Numbered from the stretch's first letter, positions 27,188 through 36,156 are shown. The stretch is 64,000 bases of DNA from Anaerocolumna xylanovorans DSM 12503 (GCF_900143645.1 NZ_FRFD01000012.1:62001-126000); one strand, 5' to 3'. Numbers and translations: made by a program. Notes: generated from the letters alone by a model not told the origin.

Positions 27188-27216
27188 ATTATACTGTAAT
27201 TATCCATTCATTACAA
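27188..27216 (-). promoter_or_regulatory. Candidate promoter of the HPr-like gene
   Basis: TTGTAA at 27216-27211, 17-bp spacer, TATAAT at 27193-27188. The leader would be about 190 bases and include the repeat copy. Confidence 0.55.
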
Positions 27217-27297
27217 TAGAATCCTTGCGTTATCTCTGTGCAAACGCACGGGGGATCGTCATGTCCATTATCTTCACCGTCAGAGCATATGGGCTAT

Positions 27298-27855
27298 TTA
27301 TTGCAGCTCCCCATGGCATAAATCATCTGCTTGCAGTACCTTTGCGAACGTTCCATTAAGTGATGCCATAAATGTATTGTGTACTGTTTCGGCGGGAATT
27401 ACAGCACCGTTCTTTAAGACCAAGTCCATTGTCGTACAGGCATCTTCAAGTACCGTAACCGAAAATCCATAGTCCCATGCAGCTCTGACGGTTGTATCAA
27501 TACACATGTGGCTCATCATACCGCAAATGACAAGATGATTAATGCCATTGCTTAAAAGCTCCCCGGATAAACCAGTATTATAAAAAGCATTGGGTGCGTG
27601 CTTTACGAAAACTTTTTCCTCTGCAAGAGGTGTGACACTCTTATGAATCTCCGCTCCGTTGGTATCCGGCAGAAAAAACGTGGCACCTTCCCCGCCGCTG
27701 ACATGCTGAACATGATAAACAGGCATTTTGGCGTTTCTAAAAAAGTTCAGCGCCTGTTTGGCATGTACCGCTGCCTTATCCGAATGGTGCAGTTCATTTT
27801 TCCCGCCTTCAAAGTAGTCATTTTGGATATCAATTAAAACAATAGCACTTTTCAT
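27298..27855 (-). CDS. Isochorismatase-like cysteine hydrolase
   Basis: 185-residue cytoplasmic alpha/beta hydrolase. The putative triad is Asp9 (LIDIQNDY), a Lys in KVFVKHAPNAF, and Cys in CGMMSHMCIDTTVRAA. Such enzymes act on amides or vinyl ethers (nicotinamidase, isochorismatase, others); substrate unknown. The last 12 or so residues and the stop codon come from a fragment of repeat family A (27303-27336), so the original C-terminus may have been replaced. Ends 442 bases before ileS's upstream neighbour; grouped with hxlR-like and MGMT-like genes. Confidence 0.85.
   Translation of the reverse strand: MKSAIVLIDIQNDYFEGGKNELHHSDKAAVHAKQALNFFRNAKMPVYHVQHVSGGEGATFFLPDTNGAEIHKSVTPLAEEKVFVKHAPNAFYNTGLSGELLSNGINHLVICGMMSHMCIDTTVRAAWDYGFSVTVLEDACTTMDLVLKNGAVIPAETVHNTFMASLNGTFAKVLQADDLCHGELQ
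27303..27336 (-). repeat. Fragment of repeat family A inside the isochorismatase-like gene
   Basis: Plus-strand sequence from GCTCCCCATGGCATAAATC to TGCAGTACC repeats nearly exactly part of the copy at 2197-2241, but the right arm of the hairpin is lost. Confidence 0.65.
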
Positions 27856-27923
27856 TTCCCTAACCTCCGGTTATATTATAAAGGTTATTATAGCGCTGTC
27901 TTTTGAAGGCGTAAATTACCCAC

Positions 27924-28316
27924 TTATTTGTGGGTATCCCGCTCCTTGTCCTTGTAACTGATGACTTTCCTTTCAAGCATCTCTGTCATGCCATGCTCCA
28001 CCATATATTCAATGCCGATTTCCTGCATAATTGTAATCGCTTTAAGAATCTTCATGCCTCTGCCTTCTGTCAGAAAATATTCCACATGTAAGGGATAACC
28101 TTCAAAGACCCGTTTATCCACTAATCCGAATTCCTGTAATTCCTTCAATTGCTGCAGCAGCATTTTCTGATTGATCCCTACAATATCCCGCTCTAATTTT
28201 GACAGCTGTATGCTGCCATTTCTAAGCTGAAACAAGATAATCGTTTTCCACTTCCCTTTGATAATGTCATGGACGATTTCTAAAGGGCAGGTATAGTCCT
28301 CTCTTACTTTCATCAT
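27924..28316 (-). CDS. HxlR family winged-helix transcriptional regulator
   Basis: 130 residues. The family core CPLEIVHDIIKGKWKTIILFQLRNG starts near residue 10, followed by the winged helix LERDIVGINQKMLLQQLKELQEFGLVDKRVFEGYPLHVEYFLTEGRG. The Cys at residue 10 is at the position used for redox sensing in some HxlR/YodB relatives. It probably controls the adjoining isochorismatase-like and MGMT-like genes; spacing to the MGMT-like gene is 16 bases. Confidence 0.88.
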   Translation of the reverse strand: MMKVREDYTCPLEIVHDIIKGKWKTIILFQLRNGSIQLSKLERDIVGINQKMLLQQLKELQEFGLVDKRVFEGYPLHVEYFLTEGRGMKILKAITIMQEIGIEYMVEHGMTEMLERKVISYKDKERDTHK

Positions 28317-28332
28317 TCTTCCTCATTCCCTT

Positions 28333-28833
28333 TTATAAACTATTACACAGTTGGTACAAGTTGTTCTGATAGTCCTTTACATAATATCTGATATTGCTTC
28401 TTCCGCGCTTTACTATGGTATGTCCTTCCGCCTCAAGCTTTTCCTTCTGTACTTTTACACCGCCCGGATATTTTGGATTTAATTCACCATCCGCTTTCAG
28501 CGTTCTCCAATATGGTGATTTATCGTTATCTCTCTGCTCGCTTGCCCATGCTGCAATAGAGACAAAAATTCCTGCGGTAATTGGATCCGTAAAATCTGCA
28601 TTATTTCTCTTAGCAAAATATTCCCTGATTTCACCTACCGTGATAACCTTACCTATGGGTACTGTCTTCATTACTCTGTCATAATCAAGCGGCGGTGCAA
28701 AATACATCCGTTTACCGCCATACTTTTCGATGCTTTTTTCATCCGTGATAATCTGTACCTTAGGCATTCCCTTACCATCCTGCAGCATAGCATTGAAATC
28801 CTTGTTCTGTTCATTTGCCATATTAATAGTCAT
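28333..28833 (-). CDS. MGMT/alkyltransferase-like (ATL) family protein
   Basis: About 166 residues with the DNA-binding part of O6-alkylguanine methyltransferases: PIGKVITVGEIREYFAKRN, TDPITAGIFVSIAAWASEQ, and PYWRTLKADGELNPKYPGG. The methyl-acceptor motif PCHR is missing, so it would bind DNA without repairing by alkyl transfer, as ATL proteins do. The start is not certain: ATG 28833 after AGGAAAGG is used; 28821 and the longer 28872 are alternatives. Confidence 0.75.
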   Translation of the reverse strand: MTINMANEQNKDFNAMLQDGKGMPKVQIITDEKSIEKYGGKRMYFAPPLDYDRVMKTVPIGKVITVGEIREYFAKRNNADFTDPITAGIFVSIAAWASEQRDNDKSPYWRTLKADGELNPKYPGGVKVQKEKLEAEGHTIVKRGRSNIRYYVKDYQNNLYQLCNSL

Positions 28834-28985
28834 GCCTTTCCTGTACCTGTAAACTTTGGGCCGCAGGCACAAAGTTGTGTGTGAAAAGTTTCCATAGCTA
28901 AAGAATAAAGCATCTTTTCCTATTATGCAATGAGGCTGTTTTTAATTTATATATTTTTATTCCGTCATAAACTTTCATGATTTGC

Positions 28986-29040
28986 AGGAAAAAAGCAGCT
29001 GTCAAAGGTCACTTATTAAGGCCTTTGACAGCTGCTGTCT
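28986..29040 (-). terminator. Terminator after the VanY-like gene
   Basis: Perfect 15-bp stem: 28994-29008 pairs with 29022-29036 (AGCAGCTGTCAAAGG and complement), followed on the minus strand by six T. Confidence 0.9.
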
Positions 29041-29077
29041 TATTATATATCAAAAGTTCTATGTTTATTTTCTTATC

Positions 29078-30280
29078 CTAGGGAGTCTGTGCATTTGCCC
29101 CAGAGGTTCCATCCCCAGAATCAGACGCTCCATCTGTAACATCCGGAGTAGGGGTTATTTCCTCGGTAGGCGTCACCTCCGGTGTTTGTGTTACCTCTTC
29201 TGTCGGAGTAGGGGTTACTGTTACCGTAGGCTTATCCTTCCCCGGCTTTTTGGTGGGCGTAACAGAAGGTGTGGGAGTCACACTTGGCTCCTCACTGGGA
29301 GTCGGCGTTTCAGTCGGCGTCGGTGTCGGCACTTTTGTCGGTGCCTTTGTCGGTACCTTTACATCATCCGGATTGATTCCGTAGTCCTCCAGGTTGTCAT
29401 AATTTATACACTGGCTGTAATCCTCTGTAGGTTCAAACTTATAGTATTCCTCCAAGCACATATCATTCTCATAAAGAAACTTTGCCAGAGCCTTTCCCAC
29501 ATAGCGGATGTGCCAGGGTTCAAAGGAATATCCCGTTATACTGGTCTTATCCTCTGGGTAACGTATAACGAAGCCATACAGGTGTGCATTATCCTTAAGC
29601 CACTTATACTCATCGGTATCCGCAAAAGAATCATCTATCCGGTAGTTTGCGGATTTTGTTGATATATCAATGGCAAGTCCTGTCTGGTGCTCACTATATC
29701 CCGGAATAGCCGAATATTTTACCGTATGGCCCATACCTTGAGTCTTGACATTATTGGTAAATATTTCATATTGCCTTTCATAGGAGCGGTACGCTGAAAC
29801 CCCGCACAAATCAAGTCCGTTATCCGCCGCTGCATCAAACAGCTCTTTTAGGGCCTGGGCAGCAGATTTTCGCATCAGTTTCTTTTCATCATAATAAGAA
29901 ATGGAAAAGTTCACATCGGGTATTACTAAATCTGCCGGAATATAATCCGATGGCAGTCTTAATTCTTTATTTACCAGCACTGTCAGACTGTCCGGTGTGG
30001 TGTCCAAGACTACATCGTCATTATTTGTAATTTCTTCTTCCTGTGCAGCCACAGAACTATCTCCCTTTGTCTTTCCGTCATCATCTTTATCATATTCGGA
30101 ATCACCATCCTTATATGAGGAATTGTTATAAAAATGACCGGAGGCAGCAGATTCGTTGGTGCTTGCTAAATCTTTCAAGGAAAAATAGCCCATTCCGCCT
30201 ATTAGTATAACAGGCAGCCCCACTATAAGAATTCTTCTTATCATTTTTATTCTTCTGACTTTTTTCCTTCTGTTTTGCAT
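29078..30280 (-). CDS. D-alanyl-D-alanine carboxypeptidase, VanY/M15B type, with Pro/Thr-rich tail
   Basis: 400 residues. A basic N-terminus and TM (about 13-32) anchor it outside the membrane. The M15 zinc peptidase domain (about 95-290) has YRSYERQYEIF, SEHQTGLAIDIS (His and Asp ligands) and EPWHIRYVG (catalytic Glu/His). It would trim terminal D-Ala from peptidoglycan stems. From about residue 310 the tail is made of repeated Thr-Pro-Thr/Glu units, low-complexity and likely wall-spanning. Shares an operon with pncB, 24 bases upstream. Confidence 0.9.
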   Translation of the reverse strand: MQNRRKKVRRIKMIRRILIVGLPVILIGGMGYFSLKDLASTNESAASGHFYNNSSYKDGDSEYDKDDDGKTKGDSSVAAQEEEITNNDDVVLDTTPDSLTVLVNKELRLPSDYIPADLVIPDVNFSISYYDEKKLMRKSAAQALKELFDAAADNGLDLCGVSAYRSYERQYEIFTNNVKTQGMGHTVKYSAIPGYSEHQTGLAIDISTKSANYRIDDSFADTDEYKWLKDNAHLYGFVIRYPEDKTSITGYSFEPWHIRYVGKALAKFLYENDMCLEEYYKFEPTEDYSQCINYDNLEDYGINPDDVKVPTKAPTKVPTPTPTETPTPSEEPSVTPTPSVTPTKKPGKDKPTVTVTPTPTEEVTQTPEVTPTEEITPTPDVTDGASDSGDGTSGANAQTP

Positions 30281-30304
30281 AATCTCTCCGTACTTTATTC
30301 CTGC

Positions 30305-31762
30305 TTAATTATTTCCAGCAACATTGATGGTATCAAGCAGTGAATGCTTTAACTGGTATAAATCATTTGATAAATCCACATATACATCATGAGGATTTAC
30401 AAGTCTTCTGGTCTCATCCCAAAGAGTGTCAAGCTCTCGCTGGCAGTATGCCCTGATGTCCATAACGTTAGGGGATTCATATACACATTTTCCTCCTGCG
30501 AAAATAGGCACCAGCAGCTCACGCAAGGTATAGCTTCCGCCCTTTAAATAGGTCTTCTTCCAGGTGGCCATCGGATCAAAAATCTTTAGAGGATATTCCT
30601 CTTTATAGACCTCATATGCCATGGAAATTAAGTCCGCTTTTATTTTGCCGGTTTCCTTATCATAAATTCTATATATGGTCTTATTGCCAGGATTCGTTAT
30701 CTTCCACTGATTCTCTGACAATTTAATCTTTGGTATAAATTCATTCCCCTTCTTAATTGCAGCAAGCTTATACACTCCGCCAAAGGCCGGGCAATCCTTT
30801 GAAGTAATCAAATTTGTGCCAACACCCCAGGAATTGATAGCTGCTCCCTGCGTCTTAAGGGAATCTATTAAGTATTCGTCAAGGTCACTGGAAGCAACGA
30901 TAACCGCATCAGGAAAACCGGCTTCATTCAACATCTTCCTTGCCTTCTTGGACAGATAGGCAAGATCGCCGCTGTCCAAACGGATCCCGTATTTTAACGG
31001 CATCTTACCTGCCTCTTTCAGTTCACTGAACACTTTGATGGCATTTGGCATGCCGGAACGCAGAGTGTCATAAGTGTCTACCAAAAGGGTGGTATTTTGA
31101 GGATACAGCTGGGCATATTCACGAAATGCCGTAATTTCATCCTCAAAACTCATAATCCAGCTATGTGCATGAGTTCCAAGAGCAGGAACATCAAACATTT
31201 TGGCTGTTAAAACATTGCTGGTACCTACACAGCCTCCAATTACGGCGGCTCTTGCACCATATATTCCCGCATCAGGACCTTGCGCTCTTCTTAGCCCAAA
31301 TTCCATGACCGGCTCTCCCTTTGCCGCATAGCACACTCTGGAAGCCTTTGTTGCTATAAGACTTTGGTGATTGATAATGTTTAAGATAGCTGTCTCAATC
31401 AGCTGTGCTTCCATTATGGGTGCAATTACCTTAAGAAGCGGTTCCATCGGAAATACCACTGTTCCTTCCTCTACCGCATAAATATCACCGGTAAAATGAA
31501 AGCCTTTCAGATATTCCAGAAAATCCTCTTCAAACATGCCAAGGCTTCTTAAGTAGCTGATATCTTCCTCCATAAAGCAAAGATTCTTGATGTAATCAAT
31601 AACCTGTTCCAGACCGGCACAAATGGAGTATCCGCTGCCGGAGGGGTTGTTTCGGTAAAATACGTCAAATACAACCGTTTCATTGGTTTTATTTTTATAG
31701 TATCCCTGCATCATTGTCAGTTCATAAAAGTCTGTCAGCAGAGTCAAGTTTTCTCTTCCCAT
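30305..31762 (-). CDS. pncB: Nicotinate phosphoribosyltransferase
   Basis: 485 residues, first enzyme of the Preiss-Handler salvage: nicotinate + PRPP (+ATP) to NaMN. N-terminal LTDFYELTMMQGYYKN is the family signature; GTHAHSWIMSF carries the His that is phosphorylated in the family; ALRLDSGDLAYLSKKAR-like residues RLDSGDL bind phosphoribose. A promoter at 31939-31966 would give a leader containing a family A repeat. Confidence 0.95.
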   Translation of the reverse strand: MGRENLTLLTDFYELTMMQGYYKNKTNETVVFDVFYRNNPSGSGYSICAGLEQVIDYIKNLCFMEEDISYLRSLGMFEEDFLEYLKGFHFTGDIYAVEEGTVVFPMEPLLKVIAPIMEAQLIETAILNIINHQSLIATKASRVCYAAKGEPVMEFGLRRAQGPDAGIYGARAAVIGGCVGTSNVLTAKMFDVPALGTHAHSWIMSFEDEITAFREYAQLYPQNTTLLVDTYDTLRSGMPNAIKVFSELKEAGKMPLKYGIRLDSGDLAYLSKKARKMLNEAGFPDAVIVASSDLDEYLIDSLKTQGAAINSWGVGTNLITSKDCPAFGGVYKLAAIKKGNEFIPKIKLSENQWKITNPGNKTIYRIYDKETGKIKADLISMAYEVYKEEYPLKIFDPMATWKKTYLKGGSYTLRELLVPIFAGGKCVYESPNVMDIRAYCQRELDTLWDETRRLVNPHDVYVDLSNDLYQLKHSLLDTINVAGNN

Positions 31763-31794
31763 TATTCCCTCTTTCTGGATAATCTTTCGTATTT

Positions 31795-31900
31795 GTCACA
31801 TTAATCCCGTGCATTTCGCAAGTTCACTTGCAGATTGCGAGCAATCTGCAGTACTGCTCAAACAGGAATTTTAAAAATGCAACGCATTTTTAAACTAATT
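31795..31900 (-). repeat. Copy of repeat family A in the pncB leader
   Basis: First hairpin TTTAAAAATGC/GCATTTTTAAA at 31870-31894, then GAGCAGTA, then a second region with two nested stems (TGCAGATTGC/GCAATCTGCA and CGCAAGT/ACTTGCG), then ATGCACGGG, ending at TAATGTGAC. The rest of the 31763-32070 gap holds two promoters and no gene. Confidence 0.7.
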
Positions 31901-31938
31901 ACCCTATCTTAAATCATTTTCACCAGTCCTTCTCTGAT

Positions 31939-31966
31939 ATTATAACACATTATTTTCAGAGTACAA
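31939..31966 (-). promoter_or_regulatory. Sigma-A promoter of pncB
   Basis: TTGTAC at 31966-31961, 16-bp spacer, TATAAT at 31944-31939. Confidence 0.6.
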
Positions 31967-32010
31967 GAAATAGGCGTATTTTTAATAATACTTAAGGAAA
32001 TTGTAAATTG

Positions 32011-32040
32011 TTGAAATTCTGCAATGGATAATGATATAAT
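32011..32040 (+). promoter_or_regulatory. Sigma-A promoter of plsC
   Basis: TTGAAA at 32011-32016, 18-bp spacer, TATAAT at 32035-32040, 30 bases before the start codon. Confidence 0.65.
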
Positions 32041-32070
32041 GGAAAGGATGAAATCATAATAGGAGGGTTT

Positions 32071-32802
32071 ATGAAAACCTTAATTGTCTTACTGTTTTTA
32101 CTAGTATTTTTTATTGTCAGTCTTCCTGTGTTTCTATACGAAATAATTCTGGGGAAAATCAATCCCAGAAAGAAAGCGGCATCTTCCCAGCGGATTGTTT
32201 CATGGGCATTTCATGTGATATTATTTTTAAGCGGTGCCAAATACGAAGTGAAAGGGCTTGAAAATGTTCCAAAGGATCAGGCAGTATTATATGTATCAAA
32301 TCACCGCAGCTATTTTGATATTGTTCTGGCATACTCCACCGTGCCGACACTGACAGGCTTCGTGGCAAAAAAGGAAATTAAGAAGGTCCCAATCCTAAGA
32401 GTCTGGATGAAATACTTAAACTGCCTGTTTTTAGACAGGGATAACCCCAGAGAAGGGCTTAAAATGATACTTACGGGAGTAGAACTGGTAAAGCAGGGGT
32501 ATTCTGTTTTTATCTCTCCGGAAGGAACCAGAAACCATGGTGAGGATATGCTTCCCTTTAAAGAAGGCAGCTTAAAAATCGCAGAAAAAACCGGCTGTCC
32601 GATTATTCCGGTAGCACTCACTAATACAGACAATCTCTTTGAGAACCACACTCCCTGGATAAGGAGAGCACATGTGACAATTGAATACGGAAAACCCGTA
32701 TATGCGGATTCTTTAAGCAAAGAGGAGCGTAAATTCTTAGGCTCCTATGTGCAGAATATTATCCGTACGATGCTTGAGAAAAATGCAAAAGAGACCTCTT
32801 AA
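32071..32802 (+). CDS. plsC: 1-acyl-sn-glycerol-3-phosphate acyltransferase
   Basis: 243 residues, membrane-associated, makes phosphatidic acid from lysophosphatidate. Hydrophobic N-terminus (about 1-24), acyltransferase motif NHRSYFD (Hx4D) near 78, FLDRDN, and PEGTRN near 151; PIIPVALTN is the fourth family block. Ribosome binding site AGGAGG is ideal. The next gene follows after 66 bases. Confidence 0.93.
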   Translation: MKTLIVLLFLLVFFIVSLPVFLYEIILGKINPRKKAASSQRIVSWAFHVILFLSGAKYEVKGLENVPKDQAVLYVSNHRSYFDIVLAYSTVPTLTGFVAKKEIKKVPILRVWMKYLNCLFLDRDNPREGLKMILTGVELVKQGYSVFISPEGTRNHGEDMLPFKEGSLKIAEKTGCPIIPVALTNTDNLFENHTPWIRRAHVTIEYGKPVYADSLSKEERKFLGSYVQNIIRTMLEKNAKETS

Positions 32803-32868
32803 TTACTTGAACTTTTTAAAAAATAATGATACAATAAATCCATTGCAAATTCAGGGGAAGGAGGTAGA

Positions 32869-33324
32869 ATGTTGAAAGTCGGTCTTATTGTATTGATTAT
32901 AGTTCTGGTTGTAATCCTCGCAGCATTTATTGCTTTGTCCATCTACGGGAGGAAGCTTCAGAAACGTTCCGAAGAAGGTCAGGCTCAGATGAGAGCAGGT
33001 GCCCAATCAGTTTCTATTTTAGTAATAGATAAAAAGCGCATAAAGCTTAAAGAAGCCGATCTGCCAAAAATTGTGGTGGATCAGACTCCTAAATATCTGC
33101 GCCGTTCGAAGGTTCCAATTGTAAAAGCCAAAATCGGACCTAAGATCATGAACTTAATGTGTGATGATAAGATTTTTGATCTTATCCCTGTTAAGAAAGA
33201 AATAAAAGCCGTAATGAACGGTATTTACATCATGGATGTAAAAGGTTTACGTTCCGGACTGGAAGTTAAGCCGGAAAAGAAGAAATTATTTGCAAAAGTT
33301 AAAGGTATCTTTACAAAAAAATAA
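32869..33324 (+). CDS. Small membrane-anchored protein of unknown function
   Basis: 151 residues: one N-terminal TM (about 4-26), then a basic region and a compact domain rich in Lys, Val and Ile (about 50-135), ending in a Lys-rich tail. No catalytic motif seen. Good ribosome binding site (GGAGG) overlaps the end of a promoter-like TTGAAC..GATACAATA region; probably co-transcribed with or independent of plsC. Confidence 0.65.
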   Translation: MLKVGLIVLIIVLVVILAAFIALSIYGRKLQKRSEEGQAQMRAGAQSVSILVIDKKRIKLKEADLPKIVVDQTPKYLRRSKVPIVKAKIGPKIMNLMCDDKIFDLIPVKKEIKAVMNGIYIMDVKGLRSGLEVKPEKKKLFAKVKGIFTKK

Positions 33325-33337
33325 CTTCCTAAATAAG

Positions 33338-33388
33338 AAAATACCCTCTGTCTGAAACGGAATCCATTTGACAGAGGGTATTTTTATT
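33338..33388. terminator. Bidirectional terminator
   Basis: Perfect 12-bp stem: ATACCCTCTGTC at 33341-33352 with GACAGAGGGTAT at 33370-33381. T run on the plus side, shorter T run on the minus side. Separates the 32869 gene from the convergent DUF1934 gene. Confidence 0.88.
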
Positions 33389-33813
33389 TATTGTTTTCTT
33401 GAGGTTATCTTCATCTGTATCTGACAATCAGCGACAAAGGCGTAATTAATATCAAGTCCGTAGTTAATCTGAAGCGACAGCTTATCCTCTTCTTCATTTA
33501 CCTGAATCTTCGCCGTATACACACCTATCTGCAAATCTCCATAGGGTGTATTGTAGTAGGTAGTATTCTTCTTTCCCGTTTCAAAAACCATATGGACATT
33601 ATTTGCACCTTTTTTAATAATATCTATTTGTCCGGGTGCTGCCTTAACCGTACAACTGGTTACTCCGTCAGATTCTTCTAATATTTCATCATAACAGATA
33701 TAATGCTTTCCGTTTTTATTATAATACTGTCCGACAGAAATCACTTCAATAGGCTCGTCCTTATCAACCTCATATTGAAGCCCAGATATGGAAACCAACA
33801 CATCTTTTTTCAT
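33388..33813 (-). CDS. DUF1934 domain protein (YwiB-like)
   Basis: 141 residues, soluble, all-beta. The family pattern is seen from VLVSISGLQYEVDKDEPIEVISVGQYYNKNGKHYICYDE to the final GLDINYAFVADCQIQMKI. It resembles the small lipocalin-like beta-barrel YwiB family; ligand and role unknown. It follows murI by 37 bases on the same strand, so it belongs to the ddl-murI group. Confidence 0.85.
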   Translation of the reverse strand: MKKDVLVSISGLQYEVDKDEPIEVISVGQYYNKNGKHYICYDEILEESDGVTSCTVKAAPGQIDIIKKGANNVHMVFETGKKNTTYYNTPYGDLQIGVYTAKIQVNEEEDKLSLQINYGLDINYAFVADCQIQMKITSRKQ

Positions 33814-33850
33814 GGAATCCTCCTAATTATGATTACTGCCCCATATGCTC

Positions 33851-34681
33851 TTAATAAGAAGCTAACAACGAATCAGCAAAGCTTTCAATGTTGACGTCTT
33901 CTGTCTCTACCACATCACAGGGAAGTATGGTATTTGCAAACCGCTTAAATTTGTCCGCACCATCACTCACATAGAATTTATGTTCTCTGTGAGGTTCCAG
34001 ATTCTCAAGTCCTGCCCGCATAAGTACTTCCTTTAACTCTATGGCTGTCTCATAAGCAGGATTGACCAGTGTCACATTTTCACCAACAATATTTCCAATG
34101 ATATTCCTGATAAGCGGATAATGGGTACAGCCAAGTACCAGCGTATCAATATTCAATTCTAAAAGACTGCTGATGTACCTTTTTGCTATCTCTACTGTTA
34201 CCGGATCTGTAAGCCACCCTTCCTCCACCAAAGGAACGAACAGGGGACAAGCCTTTCCATAAACTCTGACATCCGGATTTAATTCTTCTATATATGTGTT
34301 ATAAATACCGCTGTTAATAGTAGCTTCCGTACCGATTATACCGATATTGCCGTTTTTTGTTGTCATAGAGGCTACTTTGGCTCCCGGCTTTACCACTCCG
34401 ATTACTGGAATGCTAACCTCCTTTGCCACTGCTTCAAGAGCCAGCGCACTTGCCGTATTACAGGCTATTACAATTGCCTTCACATTTTTCGTCTGCAAGA
34501 ATTTAACAATTTGTTTTGAGTAAGTTATGATTGTCTTTTGTGATTTACTTCCGTATGGAACCCTTGCAGTATCCCCAAAGTAGATTATGGTTTCTCCCGG
34601 AATTTGTCTCATAATTTCCCTGGCTACTGTCAATCCCCCGATACCGGAATCAAAAACACCGATGGGTGCATTACAAGGCAT
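33851..34681 (-). CDS. murI: Glutamate racemase
   Basis: 276 residues, converts L-Glu to D-Glu for peptidoglycan. Starts IGVFDSGIGGLTVAR; catalytic cysteines are in VIACNTAS (Cys74) and VLGCTHYPL (near 184). Start ATG 34681 follows GGAGGAGAGAG and overlaps the 3' end of ddl by 11 bases, so translation is coupled; a longer reading from 34720 lacks this support. D-Glu and D-Ala-D-Ala supply are thus encoded together. Confidence 0.96.
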   Translation of the reverse strand: MPCNAPIGVFDSGIGGLTVAREIMRQIPGETIIYFGDTARVPYGSKSQKTIITYSKQIVKFLQTKNVKAIVIACNTASALALEAVAKEVSIPVIGVVKPGAKVASMTTKNGNIGIIGTEATINSGIYNTYIEELNPDVRVYGKACPLFVPLVEEGWLTDPVTVEIAKRYISSLLELNIDTLVLGCTHYPLIRNIIGNIVGENVTLVNPAYETAIELKEVLMRAGLENLEPHREHKFYVSDGADKFKRFANTILPCDVVETEDVNIESFADSLLASY

Positions 34682-35756
34682 CACTCTCTCCTCCTGCTTC
34701 TGCTGCTCTGGTAAAGGCAAGCTGCAATAATTTCTCTACCAATTGAGGCTTTCCGATTCCTTTGCCTTCCCAAAGCATGGGATACATGCTGATGGAGGTA
34801 AAGCCAGGCATGGTATTAATCTCGTTAAAAATAACCTCGCCGGTATTTCTGTCCACGAAGAAATCTACCCTTGACAAACCATGTCCGTCCACTGCCTTAA
34901 ATATTCTTATGGCATAGTCTCTTATTGTTTCAGCTGCACCTGCCGGTAACTCAGGAGAGAGTACGGTCTTAGATTCTGCATTGTTATATTTTGCATCATA
35001 GTCATAGAACTGGGCTGCTGCTATAATCTCACCGACACCGGAGGCCTTTGGCTCATTGCCTCCCAGAACGGCGCATTCAACTTCCCGTCCGTTAATTGTT
35101 TCCTCTACCAAAATCTTGCGGTCATGCTCACTTGCAAGCTTTAATCCTTCTATCAGTTCTTCTTTTGCTCCGGCTTTTGAAATACCTCTGGATGAGCCTG
35201 CATTGGAGGGTTTGATAAATACCGGATAGGATAATTCCTTCTCCACTTTTTTAACAGCTTCCGCCATGTCAGAAAGTTCCTTTTTTGTAACAGCTACATA
35301 TTTTGCCTGTCTGATTCCAAGAGCATCTACGACAATCTTCGTATATAGTTTATCCATGGATACCGCAGAAGCTAACACTCCGCATCCGACATAGGGGATC
35401 CTGGCCAGCTCTAAAAGTCCCTGTATTGTGCCGTCCTCTCCATAAAGTCCATGAAGTACTGGAAATACTACATCTATTTTTATGCTTTCCGCTTTTTCTC
35501 CATTTAATATTATTGCACATTTCATAGAAGCATCCGGCAGGATTACGGCTGTTTGTGTATTCTGCCTCCATGAACCGGAGGTTATTTCCTCTGTATTGTT
35601 TACCTTAAGCCATTTTCCTTCTTTTGTAATACCTATAATGACAATATTATAAATGCCTGTATTGATATTATTGATAACTGTAGTAGCGGAAATGCAGGAA
35701 ACTTCATGCTCAGAAGACTGTCCTCCGAACAGTACTGCAACTGTTTTTTTACTCAT
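34671..35756 (-). CDS. ddl: D-alanine--D-alanine ligase
   Basis: 361 residues, ATP-grasp ligase for D-Ala-D-Ala. N-terminal VLFGGQSSEHEVS, central ATP-grasp loop SNAGSSRGISKA, and C-terminal FNEINTMPGFTSISMYPMLW (substrate and omega-loop residues) are all present. The Mg/ATP residues VDFFV..EVIFNEIN are intact. First gene of the ddl-murI-DUF1934 operon; a hairpin repeat lies just upstream of its ribosome binding site. Confidence 0.96.
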   Translation of the reverse strand: MSKKTVAVLFGGQSSEHEVSCISATTVINNINTGIYNIVIIGITKEGKWLKVNNTEEITSGSWRQNTQTAVILPDASMKCAIILNGEKAESIKIDVVFPVLHGLYGEDGTIQGLLELARIPYVGCGVLASAVSMDKLYTKIVVDALGIRQAKYVAVTKKELSDMAEAVKKVEKELSYPVFIKPSNAGSSRGISKAGAKEELIEGLKLASEHDRKILVEETINGREVECAVLGGNEPKASGVGEIIAAAQFYDYDAKYNNAESKTVLSPELPAGAAETIRDYAIRIFKAVDGHGLSRVDFFVDRNTGEVIFNEINTMPGFTSISMYPMLWEGKGIGKPQLVEKLLQLAFTRAAEAGGESDAL

Positions 35757-35771
35757 ATTGACCTCTTTTCT

Positions 35772-35817
35772 GAATATCCAATTTTTGATTGAATATTCGT
35801 TAATTCTTAATTGAAAA
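35772..35817 (-). repeat. Hairpin repeat family B ahead of ddl
   Basis: On the minus strand AATTAA-C, then GAATATTCAAT pairs with ATTGGATATTC (35798-35772), 7 bases before the ddl ribosome binding site. A second copy lies at 46654-46700. No gene is seen in 35757-36052. Confidence 0.6.
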
Positions 35818-36052
35818 GTTTATGACTTTCCCATCTATTTTTATTTTTTCATTTTCCCATTGTATTCTGGTTTTCACCGCTAAAAAGCAGAAAAAAGCAC
35901 ACCTATTACATCCATTTTATACATATAGCCTTTTTTATTTTACACTTTCTTTTTATAAATCGCAAGGCTTTTATTCTTTTCGGGTATTTTGTTTAAGTTT
36001 ACGTTTTCTTTCCCATACTTAATTAAACAACTTATTTGAAGGAGGTCATAAT

Positions 36053-36156
36053 TTGAAAAATAAAAAGCATTTTTCAAATTTTTATTTAAGCAATACTGCA
36101 GATTGCCCGCAATCTGCCGGCAAGCCTGCGGTATGCACGGGAATTCGATTGAAAAA
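36053..36156 (+). repeat. Copy of repeat family A inside the spoIIR coding region
   Basis: First hairpin TTGAAAAAT/GCATTTTTCAA, then GCAATACTGC, stem CAGATTGC/GCAATCTG, stem GCAAGCC region, GTATGCACGGGAATTC, ending in a direct repeat of the first eight bases (TTGAAAAA). The inserted length between the two direct repeats is 96 bp, divisible by three. Confidence 0.75.

Noticed and set aside
28982..29662. 226-codon plus-strand open frame
   Set aside because: It lies antisense to the Pro/Thr-rich tail and M15 domain of the VanY-like gene. Its Arg/Cys-rich composition is what low-complexity coding sequence gives on the other strand.
35822..36022. 66-codon plus-strand open frame before spoIIR
   Set aside because: A/T-rich, Phe/Ser/Tyr-rich translation with no ribosome binding site or family likeness.
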